Assembly (NCBI GenBank): GCA_951217055.1
Contig: OX578285.1
Coordinates: 58,253,102 to 58,317,101, forward strand
DNA: 64,000 nt
Reading direction: 5' to 3'
Origin: Gerris lacustris
Taxonomy: Eukaryota; Arthropoda; Insecta; Hemiptera; Gerridae
The position numbers and the translations under genes are program-made. The notes beneath the pieces were generated by a model. The model was given only the letters and a program-made list of their open reading frames with translations. It was not told the DNA's origin and made no database searches. Shown one piece after another: positions 25,795 through 37,000 of the stretch (position 1 is the stretch's first letter; every line of letters begins with the position of its first letter).

Positions 25795-28700
25795 AAGAGG
25801 GAAGAGAACTGGAAGTTTTTATTCAGGTTTGAAGCAACTTTGAAGGAACCATGTTTTTTCGTATTAAGCCATAGCTTAAACATCAGAGCGTCGAAAACCC
25901 AGCTCTAGAAGCGTCAATGATTCTGTTTCATTCCACAAAAGCTTCTCACTGTTTGAAACATTATTTACAATTAGAACAGGGAAAAATGCACTCCACAACC
26001 GGGATTAAAACCGGGACCTTTGGATTGCCGGTCCAATGCTCTACCAAAGCTACACTGGACCAAACTGAGACACTTAAATACGGTTCCCAAAGGACGCTAA
26101 ATTCACTAGTATTATGTTCAATCTCAATTTATATTAAATTAAATTTAAATTGTATTTAAAACATACTAAACTAGTGAAGTGAGCGTATTGCAATAAATAC
26201 TGAAAAAATGTTAGTCTCATCGAATAGATGAAGGTGAAATGTTTTCCCGTTCTAAAATTACCAATTTCACATTTGAAGTTCACATTTACGCGAGCAATGC
26301 GCACGAACGCTTGGGCGGAAAACATTGTCCAACGAACCTATCCTGGGCACTGGTAAAATGAACATGCGTAACAAATTTCATTAAAATATCGGTCAACTTT
26401 TTACTCAAGTAATCGTCACACGTTTCCAACACACAGACAGGATGCATAGTTTGTTGAATGTGAGAAGGTCGTTTACACTCGCTTCAAATAATTAATACGT
26501 TAATGAATTGTATTTATTGATCACTAATAATGCCTAGGTTCCCTGAGCAAATTATTTGTTGTAATAAGTATTCCTTCTCCGAACTGAGAATTGTATTTCC
26601 GACCTATTTAACAAAATTTGTTCAAAAATTAAATGGCAAATAAAAAATGTAAATAAGCTTGAATTAGCCACTAGAAATTATCTCTGACATTATTTCAATT
26701 AAATCCTTAAAAATCATTTTTTTCTGTTTAGGGGGAAATTTGGAACCGTTTACAGATGTGTCGAAAAGAAGACTGGGACGGTCTTGGCCGCGAAATTCGT
26801 TGGAATAGCCAAGAAACAGGATAGAATTAATGTGGAAAGAGAAGTGGAAATTATGAGAACGCTTCAGCATCCTCGACTGATTCAACTCTACGATTCATTC
26901 GAAATCCATAACGTCATGTGTGTCGTTCTAGAGTTGTAAGTATTTCTTTTTACTAGAAAACACTTGCAAACATCCAGTACATTTTTAAAAATATTGAAAA
27001 TAAGTTAGCATATTCGTTTGGGGCTTATTAGAGAAAACATACTATATATCCACTCAAAGTATTCAAGGAGGTGTTTGAAATAGAAACAAATTTACAAATC
27101 TACCTTAGGTAAAGAAGTTAGACTAACATATTCATTTGTTAAAATACGATAACTGTAAGGATAAAATAAAGTTTTAAGAAAATATGTTAAATTAGTTTCA
27201 AATCTACAAAATATTTAAATTCACATGAAAAATTCTATTTCTTTTCTTTGAACTGAACATAAAGAATCACTGAGTTAAAATATTTACACAACAAATTGTT
27301 ATGAAATCGAAATTGTTTTCGTCAAGTTTATAAATAACATTGGTTCTTGGCCATATGCCCTAAGCAAGTAGGTTTCCTTAGTTCAGCCAAATCTCACTTA
27401 ATGTATTTAGAAGATCATTAGACTGTCAGAATGACTATTAGTTAAATTATTGCCAACGATATTAAAAGTTAATATTAAAGATTCCATTGTGCATTTGATT
27501 TTACTTGCAATGAATAATAAAAGAGGGACTTACAAATTGCATTTCTCTTGCCGATAAGAGAGGAGATTGTCGCCTTATTAGCAATTTTTTGTGACCAGCA
27601 AGTTTAGGCCGAGGAATTGTGTTGACTTAATGGGAGGGGTGGATTTGTTTGAGGGTGTGGTGTGCCTTACTATGTTTCTTATTACCTTATATGCTTGTAC
27701 GAACCTGGTCTTATCATAATATATAATTGTTTCCTGTCGAGATCAATAATCTAACATGTGAGCTCTTTGGACTTAAAAGATCATGCCAATCATCAAAGAT
27801 TCAAAGAACTGAATTAAGGAACTGTTTTTATACAATCTAATTTTTTTTTTTAAATTCCAGAATTCAAGGGGGTGAACTGTTTGAAAGAGTTATCGATGAC
27901 GATTTTATCCTAACTGAGAAAGCTTGTTCGGTTTTCATGAGACAGATTTGCGAGGGTGTCAGTTTTATTCATGACAACAAAATCATTCACCTTGATCTAA
28001 AGGTATGACACGCTACTTCAACTTAATCAACTTAATGGTGATTTACCTAAATAAAAGCTGTTCGAAAACTTTAAGTATTGTGTTTTTTAATTAATTAATT
28101 AACAACTGGAAACCACAGTTGTCTGGTAAGTGTTGTTTGGGTCACAAACCATATCAAAGGTGGATATGTATAATGGATAACACATGCTTTAAGGCTTGGA
28201 TGGAGGTATTCCTCACTCAGGGCCCTTTTGTTTTACTGTTCATCTTTTAGCTGTTCAATACTTAATTCTAACTATTTGACCTGATCAATCTTATTCTTGT
28301 AAATATCAATAATAATTCTTAGGCATTTTACAAAGTAAAACAAATTTTTAGCAGGTTCTAAGCCTTCCATTACTGATGTTTTTGATGGCTCTTAGTATTA
28401 AAATAAGATTATAATATGTTTCCATCTAATTTCTTAGCCGGAAAACATTCTATGCCTCACCAAGACTGGTAACCGAATAAAGATCATCGATTTTGGACTA
28501 GCAAGGAAATACGACCCTGACAAGAAGTTACAGGTACTGTTTGGTACGCCGGAGTTTGTGGCACCTGAAGTGGTTAACTTCGACGAAATCACATCAGCCA
28601 CAGACATGTGGTCTGTTGGAGTAATTTGTTACGTCCTGTAAGCAACATTTATTTCATAATTTTACTCTATATAATTAATTCAGTAACTATTTACCCTTTT

Positions 28701-29923
28701 ATCACTAATTCAAAATATCATTATAGTCTTGTAAAGAAAACAAATTTAATATTTGAAACTAAAGATAACATTTAACCTAAAAATCAAATTTCTGTCTCAT
28801 TCAACTGGCATAGCAAGACGAACCAGTATATTTAGGTATTTATTGATGCTTCGAAAAAGAGAGATTATTCCCTGCCTGGACACCTAGATAATATGGTGTT
28901 ATAAATACACCACTATCACTATATACTAATAATTTCTTACAATAAGTTTTTTGACCACGACGTTTAGTTACATGTTAATTTTATGGTACTTCTTTAGATT
29001 GTTACTCCCCTATGTTTTCTTTAGAATATAAATTAATAAAATTATTTATACATTCCGTGGTTTAAATAACTATTAAGACAAAGGGAAGTTGAGTCTAATG
29101 TACTTTGGGACAAAGGAATATCGACAACTTCTTTAGATTGTTACTCCCTTCTGTTTTTTATAATGGGAGTAACATTCTAAAGAATAATTGGGTCACAACC
29201 CATATCAATTTAACTTTTAAATAATTGGGCAACACTAAACCTAACAAGATCACACCAAAACCTATAACCACCTAACAATATTTTGTATAATACGAGTATA
29301 ATTTCAAAAATTCCTAAATTATTAATACATTTTTTTCAAAATGGGAGCGTGCATTTTAATTGGAGAATATACACAATTTCATATTTTTAATCAGAAATAA
29401 AATGTTCCTATACAATTTTTTATCCTGTAAAATTTGTCCTTTTATTATTGAAACAATTAATATTTTATATTTTATTAGATTGTCAGGATTATCGCCATTT
29501 ATGGGTGAGTCGGATCTCCAAACGATGACAAACGTAACTATGGCTCAGTATGACTTCGATGACGAGGCTTTTGACACTATATCAGCAGATGCTAAGGATT
29601 TTATAAGCAATCTTCTAGTCAAAAACAAAGAGTAAGTTTATAATATTTTTCTAAAGTTCGTAAGTTTATACTTTTAATTTATCATAAAAATTGATATCTC
29701 GATTAAGAGCAAATATATTAACCTGATCTAAAAAACCTAAAAAAGTTGATCTAAATGATAATAGTTAGAATACATAATTGATTATTTAAAACGCTTTTAT
29801 AAATTCTGATAGACATGAAATTAATTCGTAATTATTTATACTACTATTTAAAAATTTAGAAAAACCTCCTAAAATTCCTAAATATAACAATATTTACATT
29901 GTTTTATGACATACATATATATA

Positions 29924-30010
<87 letters not shown>

Positions 30011-30928
30011 GGTGACTGGCGATAAAGTTTGGAAAAGTTATAGGGCGATAGTACACCTCATATGGAACAAAAAACACCATATATACCTTAGGTCAATTCT
30101 TCACCGTTCTGCCACTAGGTCAAATTTAGCGAATTTTCGAGGGGTGTCGTCCTTGTCTCATAAAATGAATTGTTGTTCTTAAAATATGAATGCTAGAATA
30201 ATGATTCTAGAATAATAATTTCTAGAATAATTATGAATAAAAGTTCTTTTAAGTCCTTTCATTCAAATTAGCATTTGCTAAGTATGCATTTTTATCGAAA
30301 TTATTGAGATTTTTTTATTATTTTATTTTTTTGGAGGTGGCAGAACTTACTAATCAGTGTAGGTGCATCGAGTACACTTTCAGGAAAACTTCCTCATTTA
30401 CTTACCTTTCAAAAAGTATTCACAGCTTTACCCATTCACTTGGCCATATTTTGAGTAATAACCGACGGAAGTTGGAAAAATGATCGTAAATTACAGTAAA
30501 ATACGTACCATACAGCAATCTACAGGTTGGTCCAAAAGTCTCCCCCCCCCCCCCCCCCCCCTCTCTTAACTTTTGAACGGTTTGAGATTAATTATAGAAA
30601 CTTGGGGGATCCCTAACATGTAATTGGAAGTTTGTTTTCATGCAATCGCGGACTAGGGGCAACCACCCACTTTGCCCTCAGGCCACCCTACTTCAAAATT
30701 TCAAATAGGAGTGTATATTTTTGATAGCATATTTGGATTCTACGGTGAAAAATAATATAAACAATTCATTTTATGAGACAAGGACGACACCCCTCGAAAA
30801 TTCGCTAAATTTGACCTAGTGGCAGAACGGTTAAGAATTGGCCTAAGGTATATATGGTGTTTTTTGTTCCATATGAGGTGTACTATCGCCCTATAACTTT
30901 TCCAAACTTTATCGCCAGTCACCCTGTA

Positions 30929-31026
<98 letters not shown>

Positions 31027-34000
31027 AAAAAGGCAGAGATAATTAAGCAGGATAATTAAGTGCGAGGTATGGTAGGATAACTAAGCGCGAATATTCTGTT
31101 TTAAAAAAAGTCACCCAGCGGGGGGGGGGAGTGCGAGGTAAACTTACAAAAATGCCGAATCTGCAAAAAATCTCAAAGACTTTTATTATATCATCTTATT
31201 TGACCTTTACTCTGGCAAAGTCTCCATGAAGACAGGGTATTTTACTTTGTAAAACAGCTGATTCTAATTTAAAATACTGCCAGCAGATAATGTCTTACTC
31301 TGTATTTAAAAAGCGAATCTTATATTTAAGCCAGTTTAGTATAGTAATTGTATTTTATTAAAATAAAAATGCATCTTTCAGGATAAAGGACGATATAATG
31401 ACGAAAAGTGAGTTATTAGATAAGATATATATGATATATATTTACTCGATGGTTTTTTTTCTGAGTATTTAATGAGTCATTGTAAGACAATGGGAAATAG
31501 AACTATTTGAATTGTTAATACAATTATCTTCATAGCATTGAATATAGGAAATATATCTTACTATCCGTCAACATGAAACAAAGTATAGCAAAGTGAATTT
31601 ACATTACTTTGTTGTATTATTATTAATTCTAAGATTTTGTTTGTGAAGTAAAAAATCGAGTGTTTTTTGCATTTAATACAAGTAATTTGTTAAGCATATT
31701 TAAAAGTGATATCAATTAATTAAATAGAAATTAAAAAGCTCATATAAAATAACTATTCTTAAAAAGATATTGCTAATTCTTTTACTTTTATCACGTGTTT
31801 GTTTAGTAACAATTTAAGCAATTTCTACATGCCAAAAGGAACAATTAATCTACAAAACGTTTGACTAGTTCCTAATAAACCAAAATACTGGTACCTGAGT
31901 ATCTCAATTTACATTGCGTCAGTTTTATTTATTGAAATGATATCTATTATTTGACGTGTACTTGATTTATTTGTACCCTTTTAAGGCGTTTTTCGCTTAA
32001 TAAGGTGTCCATTTTGTCCAAAAGATGACATTAATAAAATGTATTGTCTATTGTTAGCTCAAATAATATGTTATATCCACGTGTCATCATCATGCGTCTT
32101 ACCAATAATATTTGTATATTTTTTTAAATGTGAAATAGAGATAGTTTTGTGTGTAAATTATGTCAATTTACCTTACTAATACTAAACCATTTAAAGAAAA
32201 GTGCATTAAACTATCCTGATAAGTTTACATAAATGTTTGTCTTGTTAATTAATCTAATATTGTTTTTAAGTTTATCAGTTTATCAGCACGTCTATTAACT
32301 AACCAAACAATTTATAACCAATTTGTTTTGTTTATTATTCGCTTATATCTTTAAAGTGGATATATTAGTATCCAAATCATTTTAGTTTTAGACTTTTATT
32401 TCATTAAATATTTGATTTATTGAATTCCTTAATTAGATAACAATCGAAATGAATGCAATGTTTGGCAACTGTTTAGAAGTAACATTTTTTGCACCGTAAA
32501 TTCATTTAAGTTATAACTATTTTTTAATACCAATTTATAAATATTATATTGGGACTTAATTTTGGAAAAATTTGGGTGGATCATTAATGTATTTTTTTTT
32601 TTCTGAAGAGTAGCCACTGGTTAACAACAGCTTTTAGGAATTAAAAAAATCTGAAATTTCTTTATCATTAGGGTTATATCTAAATAAAATATTAATTTAA
32701 ATAAAATTATAATTATTATTAACTACGGGAAACAGACAGTGAAAAATACACTCCAGCGCCGGGACTTTCTAATGTGACTTTCTGAATGTGTATGAATATT
32801 GAAAGCTTGGATTCGGGACTACTTATCGATTACGGCAGTGAAAAATCATTCTCCTGCGTAGCTTAGTTGGTAAGAGCATCTGTACTGGAAATACAGGAGA
32901 CCCGTGGTTCAAATCTCGGCGCTGGAGTGTATTTTTCACTGTCTGTTTCCCGTAGTCAATAATAATTATAATTTGATTTAAATTAAAATTTAAACTTTCC
33001 GTAGTATGAAAACTACCAAAAACTAAAAAATTGAATTAAAATATTAACAATTACTTTTTTTGTCATTAATAAGAATTATGACCCCTCCCCAATTCCTTTT
33101 TCATAATTTTTTTTGTGGTAATGTGTGTCAAAAAAAGCAATATCTAACTTACTAATATCACTCTGATTGTCCTGATGTTTTTAAAAATATTTTTTTTATT
33201 TTAAAAACATTAAACGTTGAAACGGATTTTTTGATTTCCTGATTTTTTCTTTTTAAATATTTTATTTCATATTGATAAAGAGACGGTTAAAAACTGGAAA
33301 TTTCGGGACATTCAAATTCACTTCTGTTTTGTGTAAGTAATGACTTATAAACTTTTTGAGTATTTAAGACTAGCTCTAAAATTTAATGAGTCTGAAGTGA
33401 GGGAGTGAAGACGATAAACTTTTGTTTGCAATTACTGGCAAAAAATGCATATAATGGCCAATTTTGCCCAAAGTTTTAATAATTTCTTTATTTTTTGTCC
33501 AAGATATAATAAGCATTAGTTTATATTGATTATATTACCCGAAAAAATTGTTTATATATATACAAATAAAAAATATAAATAAAGCATGTTATGAATTATT
33601 ATAATACCCAATTGACTGGGTCCTTCCTCCCCTCTTCATTACATTATCATACTCATTTTAATATTTTTGATTTTAGTTTTTTGTAATTATTTTAAAAGTT
33701 GTTTTATTATTTTTTTGTGGTTATCCTCTAAACATTATACCATTATACATATTATACCTTTTAAGGTTATATACATTCCACAAACTATGTGTACTAATCA
33801 TGTACCTAACAAAAATATATATGAAGTAATGTCAACTGCAAAAAATGGCCATCGTGCCTGCAACAATTTGTTATTTACTGCTTAGATTTTTTTTTTTTAA
33901 CTTTTTTGGGTTAGCTGTTACAGTTTCATTTTGCATCGAAGATAACAGTTGATAAGCAAACAGAAAGGTCAATAAAATAATTGATTTTCTTAAAGACGCG

Positions 34001-37000
34001 AATCGATAATAAAAGTTAACTTAATTATAGAAAGTAATAACTCAATAGATTTTTACAATAAAAATTTATATTCGATAAAATAATTAACATTATTTGTCTA
34101 CTCTAATTTTCGACAATTTACCATTAATTAATTTATTATAAACATTAATTTCGAATCAAATGTAATCTAATCATTGGTTACGGCATACTTGTATTTAATG
34201 AATGTGTCAAAATATTTCAATAATATTAAACATGATTGAATAATTTAGCATTACGTTATATAATATTATTTACTTTTTAAAATACATTAATTTAATTTAT
34301 TTTTTATTTAAGATTTCTCATAGAGAAATCATTCTATATAAACTTTCGGGGTAATCGTGAACTCTTTATTAACTGATAGAAAATAATTACAATTTTACAG
34401 GGGGCTAGTATAGCCGAGTGGTTAGCGCACTTGACTCTAAATCCATGGTCTAAACCCCTGCTGTGGGTTCGAATCCCAGAGAGGTGAGACATGCTTTACA
34501 CTGATGATCTCATCGAGTAGATGAGTTAAGTGGCTGGATAACATCCACTGTAATGACCTAGACTACTAAACGTGACAAATACCAAAAATAAAATAAAAAT
34601 AAAACAATCAATCAATATAAACACTTTAACCATTTTACTATTGCGATACAACTTTCATCCCATATTAAATCAAAATTTATTGAAAAACAAATTTTGTCGT
34701 AAATTCACTTATGAGACAGTGAAGATTGCATTTACCTAATAATATTTGTCAATTTTCTTCTGTGTTTTTATTTGTTATTTGTTTTTTTCTTTGTTGACTG
34801 CAAATATGTATTAGTAGAGCTAAAATTTTACTTGGTTATTTATACAGTTAATCATTTTTAATGGTCATTTAATTGGCCCAAATTAAGAAATTAGAAGATG
34901 AATGTAAAAATTAGGTGTGCTTTTCTTAAAAAGTATGTTTTTTCATGATAGCTTTTTTATTAACTTAAAAACGCATTTCCTGTTATAGATCATTTAAAAT
35001 CGTCAGTAAGACTAAATAATAATGCTTTTCATTGTAAATAAAATTATTTTTGTATATTTAATATTTGAAAAGTGTGCACTTTAAGTAAGATATTTGACAA
35101 CAAATTGTGGTTACTTTTTTTTCTTATTATCCTTGGCAAATACTTTTAACATATATGTAGAAAATTTACGTGATGATGGCACGATGGTCTTTATCATAAT
35201 GTACCTCATATCATATATCATTGTAACAAGATTATCTTACATAAAACACTTTTAGACATTTTATTTTTTATTTTGATTTGCATGATTTACCTATTAGTAT
35301 TATAACCTTCGTAGCCCAGTTAATCGGTTTAATTAATTAAATAATTAATTGTTGTTTATAGAAAGAGAATGACTGCTGGGGACTGTCTCGGTCATACTTG
35401 GCTCAAAAGAAAACCACCACCTCCGACGACGTTTTTGGAAGAATCAAAAGAAAACCTTAAAACATACGTGGACACCATCCACACTTCATCACCGTTTCTT
35501 CTTTGTGACTCTTTGTCTAACGGCTCTATTAATGACGAGCAATTGATAAGTTCACCTCCTGAGATTACAAAACCAAAAGCGGGATCTCCGGATAAAACCG
35601 TTGAATTATTTGAACTGGCTCCCGAAATACCCATTGTCGTTAATGAACAAACTAAAAATATCTTTGAAGAACAGAACCTTAAACTTAAGAATGAAATTAA
35701 CCTGGAGAAGTCAGTCCTCCCAAATATTATAATACAAACTGAACCTTCGGTTGACGAGGAAATGCCTTCTAATTCAGAAACTCCTTCTACCACAGTCCAA
35801 CTTGAAAATAAAGAAAATGTCCCGCGTAAACTCATAAAAACTGACAGCTTCAAAGGTTTTCCAAGGAAGTTTTCAATAACAGCAGCAGAGTGCTCTAGGG
35901 AACTTCCACGAAGATCGTCTTTGTCCAGAACTGACAAAGGAAAGAATGAATTGAAGAGAGAAAACTTTGTAACATTCATTGGCCCACGAGAAATAAAGCC
36001 CATTGAACCTTTGAGTCCTGATGTAAAACATGCGGTGGAAGAACTTACAAATTTCATTAAACTGAATATAGAAGCATCTACCAGTTCAAAAACCGAAACG
36101 GCTTCTAAAATTATCGAGAGCTCAACCTTTAACAATTGTAAAACAGTTGATAAAAATGAAAAAGAAATCACAATAAAAACCAAAAATATTGAAGAAGAGT
36201 CCTATAGCCAAGTTCGTTCAAAATCAGATATTAAGCCAGTAGATATAGTAACTAGTAACAAAAACATTGCGAACAATAAAGAAACCAAATTTAGCGAGAA
36301 AAGCACGTTCCTAAATAATAATATGATTTCATTAACTACAAGCAACATGTCACCACAAAAGTCTCAAGAACGCGTAAAAAAGAAGGATGAAATACCTGCA
36401 TTTTTGAGACCAGCTGACTACATAAAATCCATTCAAATTTCTAGAGATTCTTCGCTTTCATCATTTAAATCATTAGAAAGTAAAACATTGGGATCTTTCA
36501 GTATTACTGGTGTGTTGGACAAAAAACCCACTGCAGATATTATTCCAAATACTTTTGGAACGTCGTTTTCAAAAGAGCTTCCTAATCTGAAACCTACTTC
36601 AGTCCCCACTCTCGTAGATGCAAAGGAATCCTATTCTTCAATACGTAATAAGAGCTTTGTGGAAACAATTTACAAACGGCAGAGTGGTACCATTGGATTT
36701 TCTAAGGCTTCATTTGATAGCGAGGCCAACAAACCAAAATTAAAATCTACAGAAAATGTAAAAACGTGGCATTCAACAGCGATAAAAAACGATATAACTC
36801 TACCTCGAAAATTCACTCATGGCATAAAAACTAATGAATCTGTCAATAATCCCAAAGAATCCCCTTCTTCTTCACTCAGTGACACTAATAAAGCAAGGGC
36901 TTCTTCTCTGGATCCGACTTCTGCTGGTTATTCGACTGCTGGAACTATCGAACAACCTTTCCAAAGCAGATTTTTAAGAAGCTCTCAGATAAATACCGCT

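Larger units (their letters stand above)
22919..26731 (+). other. MLCK intron (3.8 kb) with repeats
   Basis: Holds a (TA)n tract, a MITE at 24137-24369, the 27-bp tandem array, a second (TA)n tract, a tRNA-like SINE on the - strand and a dispersed repeat at 26190-26460. At 24840-25060 there is a retroposon-like stretch with TGTCTGTCTGTCGTCTGTGC. No exon is supported inside. Confidence 0.75.
29632..35361 (+). other. MLCK intron before the alternative last exons (5.7 kb)
   Basis: Holds the (TA)n-bounded nested inverted-repeat element (29918-31021), the foldback SINE (32697-33008) and a Leu/Ser-tRNA-like SINE (34401-34600). The remaining 31.0-32.7, 33.0-34.4 and 34.6-35.3 kb are AT-rich with no exon recognised. 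Confidence 0.7.

Noticed and set aside
25689..25883. 64-residue Ile-Tyr repeat open frame
   Set aside because: It is a translation of the (TA)n microsatellite.
34401..34485. Functional tRNA-Leu gene
   Set aside because: Stem pairing is incomplete and the downstream body is shared with the SINE at 50.5 kb, so it is a SINE.
35392..36183. 263-residue open frame on the - strand
   Set aside because: It lies entirely antisense to the long MLCK last exon, has no splice or domain support, and its Ser-rich composition mirrors the codon use of the sense exon.
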